The position numbers and the translations under genes are program-made. A DNA stretch of 38,026 nt from UBA4132 sp037133675 (GTDB taxonomy: Bacteria; Pseudomonadota; Gammaproteobacteria; Methylococcales; Methylomonadaceae): positions 1 through 38,026 of the forward strand of contig JBAXNR010000029.1 of assembly GCA_037133675.1 (NCBI GenBank), in the 5' to 3' direction. Numbering within the stretch: position 1 is the stretch's first letter; each line of letters opens with the position of its first letter. The notes under the pieces are model-generated. The model made no database searches, was not told the DNA's origin, and saw only the letters and a list, made by a program, of their open reading frames with translations. Shown here piece after piece: positions 22,122-30,725 of this stretch.

Positions 22122-22985
22122 ATGTCTACCACCGTTTTTTCCGAAATCCTCGCAGGATTGTACGACAACACCGTCGTGCCTTATTTAGGCTCTGGTGTGC
22201 TGTTTGATGCCAAAAACAAACTGACGGGCGCACCTATGCCCGCCGATAGCAATAGTTTGATTTTAGCCATGAACAACGGCAAACCGATGGCACCTAAACT
22301 CATGTATGAATTTCCCAGAGCGGCAATGAATCTGGAGTTAAAGCGTGGCAGAAACTTTCTTGGTCAATTCCTCACCAAGCTCTACGGTGAAACCGAATGG
22401 ACGAGAGCTGCTGTGCATGAATGGTTAGCTGAATGGAAACCTAATTATGTTGTTGACATAAACCGCGATAGCCAATTGCAAGACAGCTATGCAGACGAAG
22501 AACATTTTTTAATCGTGGGTGCAGCACGGATTACCGCCAACAATTTTCGCTTTGTGTGTTATCACTATGATGGCAAAGAATACTTTGCCATTAATCAAGA
22601 ACAACTTGATCCCACCTTTCCCATTTTGTTTAAACCGATGGGAACAGCCAAACCAGAACCCAGCTTTATCGCCTCCGATGCCGATTATGTCGATTACATC
22701 ACCGAATTAATGGGCGGATTTGCTATTCCTGATGTTCTTAAAGCTTACCGTAAAAACAAGCGTTATCTATTCATAGGACTGCCTTTAAACCGTGACTCAG
22801 AACGTATGGTCATGAGCGACATCACTCACGATGCAACCCAACCCAGAGGTTGGGTATTAAACAAAAATCCTACGCCTAAAGAAGTACGCTATTGTAAAAA
22901 AATAGGCATAGAAATTGTCGATGCTGATGTGCTGGATTTATTAAATGCGGTGGGCTTCGATAGAGATAATCGTAAGACGGCGTAA
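22122..22985 (+). CDS. SIR2-like protein in the nif operon
   Basis: 287 aa. The N-terminus VVPYLGSGVLFDA (about 18-30) is the nucleotide-loop of SIR2-like proteins. Later FPILFKPMGTAKPEPSFIASDADYVDYI matches the pattern K-x-H-G...TDxDY, except that the usual His before Gly is replaced by Met (PMG). KRYLFIGLPLNRDSERM resembles the family's C-terminal strand. Such domains bind NAD and can be NADases or deacylases; loss of the His suggests binding without standard catalysis. GGGAG precedes the ATG. It lies between nif11 and the GNAT/nifF genes. Its role in nitrogen fixation is unknown. Confidence 0.75.
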   Translation: MSTTVFSEILAGLYDNTVVPYLGSGVLFDAKNKLTGAPMPADSNSLILAMNNGKPMAPKLMYEFPRAAMNLELKRGRNFLGQFLTKLYGETEWTRAAVHEWLAEWKPNYVVDINRDSQLQDSYADEEHFLIVGAARITANNFRFVCYHYDGKEYFAINQEQLDPTFPILFKPMGTAKPEPSFIASDADYVDYITELMGGFAIPDVLKAYRKNKRYLFIGLPLNRDSERMVMSDITHDATQPRGWVLNKNPTPKEVRYCKKIGIEIVDADVLDLLNAVGFDRDNRKTA

Positions 22986-23005
22986 AAATATGTTATGAAG
23001 TTTTA

Positions 23006-23452
23006 ATGGTCATTGAAAAAGCGACAGTTGAGGATATAACCGAGCTTTGCTATTTGTTGGGCATTTTGTTTAGCCAAGAAATAGAATTTAAAGCTGATGC
23101 TAACGCCCAGAAAAGAGGATTACGCGCAATTGTAACGAATCCAGATGTGGGCGTTATTCTGGTTGCACGTCACAATGATAGCTTAGTTGGTATGGTTAAT
23201 ATTCTGTTTACCGTATCAACAGCTTTAGGTGGTCGAGTCGCTATCTTAGAAGATATGATAGTGCTACCGTCTAAGCGCGGCTCTGGTGTTGGTTCACAAT
23301 TACTCAAGGCGGCTATTGTTACAGCACGAAAAAATAACTGTCAACGACTTACCTTATTGACCGATAGCGATAATGAAATAGCACATAGGTTTTATGAGAA
23401 GCATGGTTTTACGCGTTCGCCCATGTTGCCTTTTAGGTTTGTCTTAAGCTAA
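23006..23452 (+). CDS. GNAT-family N-acetyltransferase
   Basis: 148 aa. The acetyl-CoA loop is in VLPSKRGSGVGSQLLKAAI (R-x-G-x-G), preceded by VAILEDMIV and followed by RLTLLTDSDNEIAHRFYEKHGF, the standard GNAT end. It starts 20 bp after the SIR2-like gene and ends 17 bp before nifF, so it is in the same run. The acceptor, protein or small molecule, is unknown. The pairing of an acetyltransferase with a SIR2-like gene may be meaningful or accidental. Confidence 0.88.
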   Translation: MVIEKATVEDITELCYLLGILFSQEIEFKADANAQKRGLRAIVTNPDVGVILVARHNDSLVGMVNILFTVSTALGGRVAILEDMIVLPSKRGSGVGSQLLKAAIVTARKNNCQRLTLLTDSDNEIAHRFYEKHGFTRSPMLPFRFVLS

Positions 23453-23472
23453 TAACACTTTGCGAGGAAATG

Positions 23473-24009
23473 ATGACTAAAATAGGTATTTTTTTTGGCA
23501 CCGATACGGGCAATACACGGCGGATTGCAAAAGATATTTCCACAGCGTTAGGTTCAACTATTGCTGCTAAACCCGTCAATGTACGCAATGCCACTGTCAG
23601 CGATATGCTGATGTATGACATGTTAATTTTAGGCACGCCCACTTATGGTGAAGGATTATTACCTGGATTATCAACGGGGAACGCCACTGAAAGCTGGGAA
23701 GAATTTTTGCCTACGCTCGCGGGTCAAGATTTTAGCGGTAAAAAAGTAGCTATTTATGGGCTAGGTAATCAAAAAAGTTATCCCAACGAATTCGTTGATG
23801 CCATGTTTTATTTATACGAACAGTTTGAACACTGTAATGCCACCCTCATTGGTAAATGGGCAACAGACGGTTATGAATTTAAAGCCTCTAAAGCTGTTGT
23901 CGATGAACAGTTTGTCGGTCTAGTGTTAGATCAAGAAAATCAAAAATACCTCACAACAGACCGCCTGAATGCGTGGTTAACAATGCTGGCAAAAATGTGG
24001 GATGACTAA
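23473..24009 (+). CDS. nifF: NifF, nitrogenase flavodoxin
   Basis: 178 aa from the second ATG (GAGG sits 5-8 bp upstream; the first ATG at 23470 is also possible). FMN phosphate loop FFGTDTGNTRRIA (about 7-19), LILGTPTYGEG and the long-chain insertion IYGLGNQKSYPNEFVDAMFYLY are typical of long-chain flavodoxins like Azotobacter NifF. It reduces NifH. It ends the recognisable nif run; only IS debris follows. Confidence 0.95.
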   Translation: MTKIGIFFGTDTGNTRRIAKDISTALGSTIAAKPVNVRNATVSDMLMYDMLILGTPTYGEGLLPGLSTGNATESWEEFLPTLAGQDFSGKKVAIYGLGNQKSYPNEFVDAMFYLYEQFEHCNATLIGKWATDGYEFKASKAVVDEQFVGLVLDQENQKYLTTDRLNAWLTMLAKMWDD

Positions 24010-24104
24010 TCCAGCACCCTCAAAATAAGAATATACTTCATGCGGTTAAGTTTTCTGTTTTTTTTACCAATCAATTGAAATCGTTTTGAACTGAGTACCC
24101 AGCA

Positions 24105-24450
24105 CGGCGATTAAACGATGGGTATCGCAAACCCTTCAACATTGAAACCCTATTTTCAGGTTTAAAAAGCAGGGGGCTTTAACGTGCATAAAAGTGGTCT
24201 GCGTGACCTCGAACGCGTTTCTCGATTACTGATAGCTGCCGCACGGTCTATTTGGGCGCACTGGCAATGCAAACACGAGCGGTTTTTCAACCTGTTTCAC
24301 GACTGCCCTCTGAGTGCGTTTGTTTATCGCTTCAACCGACGATTTTATCTTGATACGCTTCCTATGCACCTGCGTGTGCCGCCGTTACCATTAAACTACA
24401 TCCTGCAACTTGGCTTCGCCAAGATGAAGAATCTTGCTAATCAGGAATAA
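24105..24450 (+). pseudogene. IS4-family transposase C-terminal remnant, frameshifted
   Basis: From 24105 one frame reads RRLNDGYRKPFNIETLFSGLKSRG, holding the YREK-like region and the catalytic Glu context (IETLFSGLK), then stops near 24180. The +1 frame continues as GFNVHKSGLRDLERVSRLLIAAARSIWAHW, the usual next block. A one-base shift in a G run near 24170 explains this. The N-terminal two thirds of the gene are absent. It is a relic adjoining the end of another IS on the opposite strand. Nothing recognisable lies in 24010-24104. Confidence 0.7.
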
Positions 24451-24451
24451 A

Positions 24452-24600
24452 TTTGTGGCTTAGTAAGACTGGACATTTTTTCTAAAATCGTTTCTAGTAG
24501 CTTCATGGAAATCTTATCCTCAAAGGACGCTGTTTTTTGAATCTACATTGTCCTCTGACAAAAGATTCCCTCTTTTCTAAAAACTGTCCTAACTGTTGTA
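24452..24600 (-). mobile_element. 5' end of an IS related to the element at 29397, inverted
   Basis: On the minus strand this stretch matches the first part of the 29397-30688 element closely: ...GGACAGTTTTTAGAAAAGAG, ...CAGAGGACAATGTAG and a transposase start (MKLLETILEKMSS) against MQLLETILEKMSS there. The frame breaks after about 17 codons at the IS4 relic. Only this end survives. With the right-hand copy it bounds a segment of about 4.8 kb containing parA, its partner and the MBL gene. Confidence 0.75.
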
Positions 24601-24622
24601 AAATAAACATGGAGAAAAAAGT

Positions 24623-25270
24623 ATGATCATTTTAATCGCTTCACAGAAAGGTGGCTGTGGTAAATCTACACTGGCAATAAATATTGCTGTTGTATTAGCG
24701 CATGAGGGTAAAGATGTGTTGCTTGTTGATGCTGATAAGCAATTTTCAGCATCAAATTGGGCACAAGAACGTTTTGAATCATGCAAAGATAAACCACAAA
24801 TCAACTGTGTCCAAAAACAGGATAATATCGCTACGTCACTTAAAGATTTAGCGACACGTTATCAAATAGTAATCGTTGATGCAGCGGGACGGGATTCAAA
24901 AGAAATGCGTTCTGCAATGCTTGTTGCAGACAAGTTAATTATACCAAGCCGACCAGCACAATTCGACTTAGACACTATACCAAGAATGTCAGAAATCATT
25001 GATACCGCAAGAGATATTAACGAAAAATTACAGGTATACACTGTTCTTACAATGTCACCAAGTAACAGCCAATCGGATACACAAGAAGCCGTGAAATACC
25101 TAAACACATTTGATAATTTCGTTCTGTGTTCCACTATCATTGGAGACAGAAAAATATTTCGAGATAGTAGTTCAACTGGACTAGGTGTTACAGAATTACT
25201 TGCAAAAACACCAAGTGATAAGGCTGGACAAATAGAATTATTGGCGATGGTTAAAGAGTTATCGATTTAA
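24623..25270 (+). CDS. ParA-family partition/segregation ATPase
   Basis: 215 aa. Deviant Walker A KGGCGKST (about 9-16) with the signature Lys, then LLVDADKQFSASNWA and the switch VDAAGRDSKEMRSAM. Its small size and lack of an N-terminal DNA-binding domain fit the short plasmid ParA (ParF/IncC-like) group. GGAG lies 9-12 bp before the ATG. A companion gene follows 59 bp later; no ParB of the standard type is visible. The pair lies between IS ends, which suggests capture from a plasmid or integrative element. Confidence 0.9.
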   Translation: MIILIASQKGGCGKSTLAINIAVVLAHEGKDVLLVDADKQFSASNWAQERFESCKDKPQINCVQKQDNIATSLKDLATRYQIVIVDAAGRDSKEMRSAMLVADKLIIPSRPAQFDLDTIPRMSEIIDTARDINEKLQVYTVLTMSPSNSQSDTQEAVKYLNTFDNFVLCSTIIGDRKIFRDSSSTGLGVTELLAKTPSDKAGQIELLAMVKELSI

Positions 25271-25329
25271 CTACTCACGCCGACGTTAAAAAATGCGACT
25301 CCTAAATTTATCGAAAACAGAACGCAAAT

Positions 25330-26037
25330 ATGAAACTGAAAAAGAAAATATCACCAGAACAATTTTTAGCAGAAGTTGATCAAGTCCAGATCACTCCAGT
25401 CAGTGATCTAAAGGCATTATCATTAGATGAGCTAGCAGAACGAGCGTCATCAATCGTAAAACAATCAAACCAATTGCTTGCTCGTATCCTTCTTGAGGGT
25501 CGAAGAAGGTTCAAAAGTAATAAAGAATATGGGCAGTGGGTAAATTCTATTATCGGATTATCTGATATTACATTTCAACACAGAAACGCAATGTTAAACT
25601 GGGCAATATTTGAAGAAAACCATCCTATGGATGGAATATCAATGACAGCAGGATTTGAAATAGCAGCTCCTGGTAATGCCGATGTTGCTAATAAAGTTTA
25701 CCACTATTGTTACAATAAAAATCTGTCGGTTGCAGAAGTAAAGCGTTACATTATGCAATTAAAATCAGTAGCTTCGATTGAAAAAAAAGACGTGTCTGTG
25801 ATAGTTGGCAAACCAAGAACTATGTTGATGCACTCAGTTAGCGAACAAGAAATTAACGATTTTAAAAAAAATGATGAAAACTCTAATTATGTTGCTGAAC
25901 AGGAAACAGATGCTTTTTATGAAGTAGTTATTGAAAAAGTAGTTGATGAATTTGGCTTGTCTGACGAAGTTATAATAAGAATTCTTAATAAAATGATAGA
26001 AAAACGACAAAGTAAGGGTAGTGGGGTAGTGGGGTAG
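25330..26037 (+). CDS. ParA-partner-like protein, unknown
   Basis: 235 aa, mostly helical. The middle (SNQLLARILLEGRRRFKSNKEYGQWVNSIIGLSDITFQHRNAML) resembles DUF3102-type proteins, in which a helix with a Gly/Trp signature precedes a helix-turn-helix-like region. The C-terminal half is acidic (VVIEKVVDEFGLSDEVIIRIL). The order after parA suggests a partition partner. The last codons (GSGVVG, stop) are encoded inside a 3-copy GTAGTGGG repeat, so slippage would alter the C-terminus. No clear family name; confidence is in the ORF, not the function. Confidence 0.75.
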   Translation: MKLKKKISPEQFLAEVDQVQITPVSDLKALSLDELAERASSIVKQSNQLLARILLEGRRRFKSNKEYGQWVNSIIGLSDITFQHRNAMLNWAIFEENHPMDGISMTAGFEIAAPGNADVANKVYHYCYNKNLSVAEVKRYIMQLKSVASIEKKDVSVIVGKPRTMLMHSVSEQEINDFKKNDENSNYVAEQETDAFYEVVIEKVVDEFGLSDEVIIRILNKMIEKRQSKGSGVVG

Positions 26038-26041
26038 TGGG
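26018..26041 (+). repeat. 8-nt tandem repeat GTAGTGGG x3 spanning a stop codon
   Basis: Three perfect copies at 26018-26025, 26026-26033 and 26034-26041. The stop of the upstream gene (TAG, 26035-26037) lies in the third copy. As 8 is not a multiple of 3, a change in copy number shifts the frame. Confidence 0.8.
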
Positions 26042-26571
26042 TTAAATCTGGAGTCAAAAACCCTCCTGATTAGAATGATTCATCAGCACAATTCAGAAGG
26101 TGCATACTGGTAGTAGCAAGCCGAGGGGTAGTCCCTCATACGCATAAAGCTAAGCCATTTTTTTATTAACTTTGGCGCAGTTTGGATTGGGCAAAGACAC
26201 GGAGTTGTTCAATAAAGCTTACGCTTATATTAAGGAGCATTTAGTTGGCTGGAGCTTTCAAATTGGCTGAGAAGAAGCATTAGAGTTTAAGCGCATACCT
26301 CTGCGTGTTTCTTAATTATTACCTAGGTCAACAACTTCTACAATTTGTAGGCGTTGGTTCAAATTTATAAAACTGTATCTGTATGTACAGCACAACAGCA
26401 AAAACTGGTGAATATTCAACAGTTTTACTTTAACTATATCCTTTCGATTACCGCGCTACAAAAGCCCTAGGCAGCATCCATCTAATAAAAAAGCTACTGG
26501 TATGACTATTGCTAAACGCTAAGTGCTAGTTTTTATTTTTCTTTGATACTTATCATTGCCTAGGAGCTTAT
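26042..26571. other. gene-free 530-bp stretch with a short coding-like relic
   Basis: No full gene is seen. One plus-strand frame at 26163-26267 reads LAQFGLGKDTELFNKAYAYIKEHL and on to QIG before TGA; it looks like a decayed coding fragment but has no start and no family I know. A small GAGGG/CCCTC hairpin lies near 26123-26137. The rest is AT-rich filler leading to the MBL gene. Confidence 0.4.
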
Positions 26572-28050
26572 ATGAGTAGATCGATATATCCTGTTTTTGG
26601 TCTGACACTGTCATTAACATTTGCTGCGTGTGGTTCTTTACACGCGCAAACAGTACAATCGTCAGCGGACGCACTAAAAGCCGCCAACATAAAAAGTATT
26701 GAATATTCGGGTTCAGGTCGCTGGTATCAGTTTGGTCAAGCTCCAAATCCAACATCAGCGTGGCCACAGTTTGATGTCAGCAGCTTTAAAGCCAGCATCA
26801 ATTATGTCAATCCTTCTGAGCGGGTACGCATTGCGCGTAGCCAAACCGTCGAAGCAGGTCGCGTGCGTCCTGCGCCAGTTGAACAAAAAGTCGATCAATA
26901 TATCAGTAGTTCTACCGCTTGGAATCTTAATCCGCCACCAGCCAGCGCGAAAGAGTCGGCATTGACTCCAACTCTACAGCCTGCGGCTGTTGAAGAACGC
27001 ACGGCTGAAATATGGTCAACGCCACAAGGCTTTTTAAAAGCCGCACTTGCCAATAATGCAAGCTCAAAATCGGTTAATAGTGATATAGAAGTTTCATTTA
27101 ACGTTGGTAAATATCGTTATGTGGGTCTCATCAACGATAAAGACGAAGTCAAGCAAGTTCAAACGTGGATAGATACGCCTGTACTTGGTGACACCTTAGT
27201 TGAAACTAACTATTCTGATTACAAAGACTTTGACGGAATCAAATTTCCAGCTCACATCGTTAGAACACAGGGCGGTTATCCCGTATTGGACATAAATGTC
27301 GCCGCTGTCAAGTCGAATGTTGCAGTTGACATTGCCCTACCTCAGGAAATCATCACAGCTAAGCCAGCAGCAGTCACCGTTCAAGCTGACAAACTTGCAA
27401 ATGGTGTTTACTATCTGACTGGTGGTACGCATCACAGCGTAGCCATTGAACAAAACGATCATGTTGTTCTGGTTGAAGCACCGCTTAACGAAGAACGTTC
27501 TCTGGCACTGATTGCCAAAGTTAAGGAAGTCATTCCCAACAAGCCTATCAAATATCTGGTAAACACCCACGCACATTTCGACCATGCAGGCGGTTTGCGG
27601 ACTTTTGTTGATGAAGGTTCAACGATTGTCACGCATCAAGATAACAAACCCTATTTTGAAAAAGTGTGGGCAGAACCAAGAACCATCAACCCAGATAAAC
27701 TGGCAAGTTCAAAAAAAGCGGCTCAATTTGAAACGTTCACAGACAAACACGTTTTATCTGACGGCAATAATCATACGATAGAAATTTATCCAATCGCTGG
27801 CAATGGTCACAATGACGCATTTGCGTTGATTTATTTGCCTGCTGAGAAAATATTAGTTGAAGCGGATGCTTATACGCCACCCGCCGCTAATACCCCACCG
27901 CCCGCAAAGGCAAATCCTTATACAGTCAATCTGTATGAGAATATCCAAAAGCTCAATTTGGATATTCGCCAAATTGCCGCTCTGCATGGAACTCGTGTAA
28001 CTACACTGGATGATATTCGTTCGGTTATCTCCGTCGCAGCAGCTAAATAA
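26572..28050 (+). CDS. secreted metallo-beta-lactamase-fold hydrolase
   Basis: 492 aa. A signal peptide is seen (MSRSIYPVFGLTLSLTFAACGSLHAQ, likely cleaved after LHA; the internal TFAAC is a poor lipobox). An N-terminal region of about 230 residues, resembling an outer beta-domain (FDGIKFPAHIVRTQGG), precedes the MBL domain with zinc motif HAHFDH (H333, H335, D337, H338) and AGNGHNDAF, EADAYTPP and LHGTR. The fold hydrolyses varied substrates; it is not a typical antibiotic lactamase by length. AGGAG precedes the ATG. Periplasmic or exported. Its neighbours are IS relics, so it is probably cargo. Confidence 0.88.
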   Translation: MSRSIYPVFGLTLSLTFAACGSLHAQTVQSSADALKAANIKSIEYSGSGRWYQFGQAPNPTSAWPQFDVSSFKASINYVNPSERVRIARSQTVEAGRVRPAPVEQKVDQYISSSTAWNLNPPPASAKESALTPTLQPAAVEERTAEIWSTPQGFLKAALANNASSKSVNSDIEVSFNVGKYRYVGLINDKDEVKQVQTWIDTPVLGDTLVETNYSDYKDFDGIKFPAHIVRTQGGYPVLDINVAAVKSNVAVDIALPQEIITAKPAAVTVQADKLANGVYYLTGGTHHSVAIEQNDHVVLVEAPLNEERSLALIAKVKEVIPNKPIKYLVNTHAHFDHAGGLRTFVDEGSTIVTHQDNKPYFEKVWAEPRTINPDKLASSKKAAQFETFTDKHVLSDGNNHTIEIYPIAGNGHNDAFALIYLPAEKILVEADAYTPPAANTPPPAKANPYTVNLYENIQKLNLDIRQIAALHGTRVTTLDDIRSVISVAAAK

Positions 28051-28066
28051 TAGCCCCGCTTAAATT

Positions 28067-28102
28067 AGATAGAGGTCAGGGGCAATCCCGCGACCTCTAT
28101 CT
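28067..28102. terminator. hairpin after the MBL gene
   Basis: Arms AGATAGAGGTC (28067-28077) and GACCTCTATCT (28092-28102) pair perfectly, 17 bp after the MBL stop. No clear T-run follows, so it is either a weak terminator or an mRNA end stabiliser. Confidence 0.55.
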
Positions 28103-28346
28103 ATTCGCTGGCTTTGGTAAGTATATTGAAGAAGTTCCGCTGGAATTAGGCTTGGATATGGAATAACTCGTTGTTTTGTTAGGGTTCGTACCTCACTCCA
28201 ACCTACGGAACTGAAAGTCTATCGATACCTTTTCCCAATAACTTCCTCAGTTTCAGACTTGCGAACGTCCGCTTTTTTAAAGCGTGAAAATTTTTTAGGG
28301 CTAATGGTTTGTTTCAAACGAATTAATAACGAACTGGTACTCGGTG
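28103..28346. other. gene-free junction with a truncated coding frame
   Basis: On the minus strand, 28346 down to about 28223 is open: ...LLIRLKQTISPKKFSRFKKAD, then VRKSETEEVIGKRYR and TAG. It stops dead at the ISAs1-type terminus at 28347, as if an IS cut the gene. I do not know the family. A GTAGG-family palindrome copy lies at 28178-28206 (minus orientation), similar to the one after nifK. Confidence 0.45.
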
Positions 28347-29396
28347 CAGGGCAAGCGCATATAAATATTAGACAGAGAAAATAATATCGTCTCTAAAGGT
28401 ATCGCTCAAAGCGGCTTTAAAACGTTTTCGTTTTATACTCAACTTGGAAGGCTCTTTTTTTAGAAGATTAATGGCGAATTGACGAATGATATTAAAGTTT
28501 TCAGGAGCGTATCCAGTGCGAATGCGGGAGTCATCTTCTTTGAAGGTGACATCAAGAACCCAGTGTAAAGAGTTTTCAATCCCCCAATGAGCGCGAGCGG
28601 CGTGAGCAAAGACGGCAACATCGGTTAAGGTGGTGATGTAATGGCGTTGGTCAATGCTGGTTTTGCCATTAATAATGCGTTCACACTCAACCACGCCAAT
28701 ACTTTTCAGTCCTTTCCAACGAGCGGCATTGGGCAAGGTATCAAGACAGGTTGATAAATAACACAGCCGTGTTTCTATGCGTCCATGAGCAGCATCGATG
28801 TTTTCATGCACTTGCAGTTGGCATAATGCGGGCTGGTTAGCAACCCTAGCAACCTCGAAATAATCACGGATTGCCTCATGCAACTGTTTTTGATTATCTT
28901 TAACCGCTAAGACAGTGTCTGCTTGTTTTTCAATGATTTTTTTAGCAATGTCAGTCTGACAGCCCATCGCATCAATGGTAATGATGCAGCCTTTGACTTC
29001 AAGTAACTCTAGCAAGGCGGGTATCGCCGTTATCTCGTTAGATTTCTCAGCGGTTTTTACTTGTCCCAGCGATAAACCCACTTGACTTGCCCACGCACTG
29101 ACGACATAGATTGCTCCCCCTCTTATCGTTGCCATGGTAAGAACCCCGCGCCGTTTTTCCATCGATAGCAACCACTTCACCATCAGTCAGTTCGGCTACA
29201 CTTCGCGCCCACGCAACAAAGCATTCCGTCAGTTTGCTCGGTTCGATTCTCGCCATCACTCGCGCTATGCAGTCGTGTGACGGTATGCCGTTTTCCAACC
29301 CGATCCACAACTCAACCACACTTGTTTTTCGTTGCCAAATTGTTCAATTGCTTCCCATCCCTCTGCTCCGTTTATCACTGCACAAATCGTTAATAT
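28347..29396 (-). mobile_element. ISAs1-family element, 5' end truncated by another IS
   Basis: Its right terminus at 28347 begins CAGGGCAAGCGCATATAAA, resembling ISAs1-type ends. The body carries a broken transposase (28368-29396, minus strand). The left end is lost exactly where the terminal repeat of the IS4-type element starts (29397), so that element inserted into this one. Confidence 0.75.
28368..29396 (-). pseudogene. ISAs1-family transposase, frameshifted and truncated
   Basis: The minus strand encodes, in pieces, ILTICAVINGAEGWEAIEQFG, then NGIPSHDCIARVMARIEP and EVVAIDGKTARGSYHG, then AIYVVSAWASQVGLSLGQVKT, ITIDAMGCQTDIAKKI and the end LHWVLDVTFKEDDSRIR. These are the successive blocks of ISAs1/H-repeat transposases of about 375 aa. 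Frame changes occur near 29310 and in a G run near 29122. The first about 45 codons are missing. Not functional as read. Confidence 0.88.
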
Positions 29397-30688
29397 CAAT
29401 ACTTCGGACAGTTTTTAAAAAAGAGGAAATCTCAAATTCAGAGGACAATGTAGTTTTGGACAAACAGCGACCAATGAAGAGAAGATTTCCATGCAACTAC
29501 TAGAAACGATTTTAGAAAAAATGTCCAGTGTTTCAAAAACACAAAAAAATTTTATCCATCTTATTGCTGAGCTTGATGAGCTTTCGAGGCAGAGCGACCT
29601 ATGTCAATCTGAGTCGCTGTGAGTTAAATGAAAAAACTTATCGGCGATGGTTTGGAAAGCGATTGGATTTTATCGAGTTCAACCAAGTTGGTATCAGCGA
29701 AATAGTGACGGCATCCGCTGAGCAGATAGCGGTGATGGACGCGAGTTTTGTGGCGAAAAGCGGTGACAAAACGTATGGTTTGGGTAAGTTCTATAACTCA
29801 AAACAAGGCAAAGCAGAAAAAGGCTTGGAAATATCGACGCTGGCAGTGGTGGATGTGACCTACAACACTGCGTACCACCTCTCGACTCGGCAAACCACGC
29901 CGAAAGCCAAAGGCAGCCAAGAAAGTCGAGTGGACGACTCTCTCAAACACTTTCAAGACGATTGTCATTCACTGCCCAAAGCTATTCGCTATCTGGTCAC
30001 CGATGCTTACTATAGCAAACAAGGTTTTACTCATGGCGTACTTGCCTGTGGTTATCACCAAATCGGTAAACTGCAAGGTGTACGCCAATCTGCGCTATCT
30101 CTACACGGGCGAACAAAAAGCCAAAGGCAGGCGCAAACACTATGACGGCAAAATGGTTGTCGGTGACATGAGTCGCTTAACCTTCATCGGTGAACACGAT
30201 GAGGTCAAGCTGTATTCAGCGGTGCTCAACTGTGTGATTCTCAAACAGGATATTCGCATCGTTTATCTGAGCAAAAAAACCAAAACAGGCACAGCGTACG
30301 CCCTGTTATTTTCAACCGACACCGACATCAACCCACTGACTCTGTATCGGTATTACAAAGCTCGCTTTCAAATCGAATTCTTGTTTCGCGATGCCAAACA
30401 GTTTACAGGGCTTTGTGATTGCCAAGCCCGTTCAGAACCCGCTTTACACAGCCATTTCAACGCCTGTTTCACCGCTCTGAATCTAATCAAGTGGCATGAC
30501 AGACAACTCGCACACTCCCGAAAACCCATCTCTGTCTCTAGCTGGAAAAATAGATTTTTCAATCAGTTACTCATCGATCGTATTTATCTAAACTCTGCAA
30601 TCGACTTGAGTTTCATTAAATCTTCTCCCTTTTATCAACAGCTTTGTAACTTCGGCGTGATTTCTTATTAAATCTGTCCGAAGTATTG
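29397..30688 (+). mobile_element. IS4-type insertion sequence with 15-bp terminal repeats
   Basis: CAATACTTCGGACAG at 29397-29411 is the exact reverse complement of 30674-30688 (CTGTCCGAAGTATTG). The element is about 1.29 kb, carries one transposase gene and interrupts the ISAs1-type element. No clear target duplication is seen, and the sequence right of it is Tn3-derived, so the right flank was later rearranged. Confidence 0.85.
29491..30671 (+). pseudogene. IS4-type DDE transposase with two frameshifts
   Basis: Start MQLLETILEKMSSVSKTQ at 29491. The frame shifts by one base near 29572 (into LMSFRGRATYVNLSRCELNEKT), then again near 30080 (from HQIGKLQ into YANLRYLYTGEQKAKGRRKHY). Domain blocks follow in order: VMDASFVAKSGDKTYGLGKFY with the first Asp, LVTDAYYSK with the second, and YYKARFQIEFLFRDAKQFTGL with the YREK-like Glu. 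All catalytic residues survive but no single frame holds them. Either dead or sequencing errors. Confidence 0.88.
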
Positions 30689-30725
30689 TAATGACAATAT
30701 TCGTAACCAATTGAGGTTCTCTTAA

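Noticed and set aside
29047..29319. Separate 90-aa gene
   Set aside because: It is the N-terminal piece of the frameshifted ISAs1-type transposase, not an independent gene.
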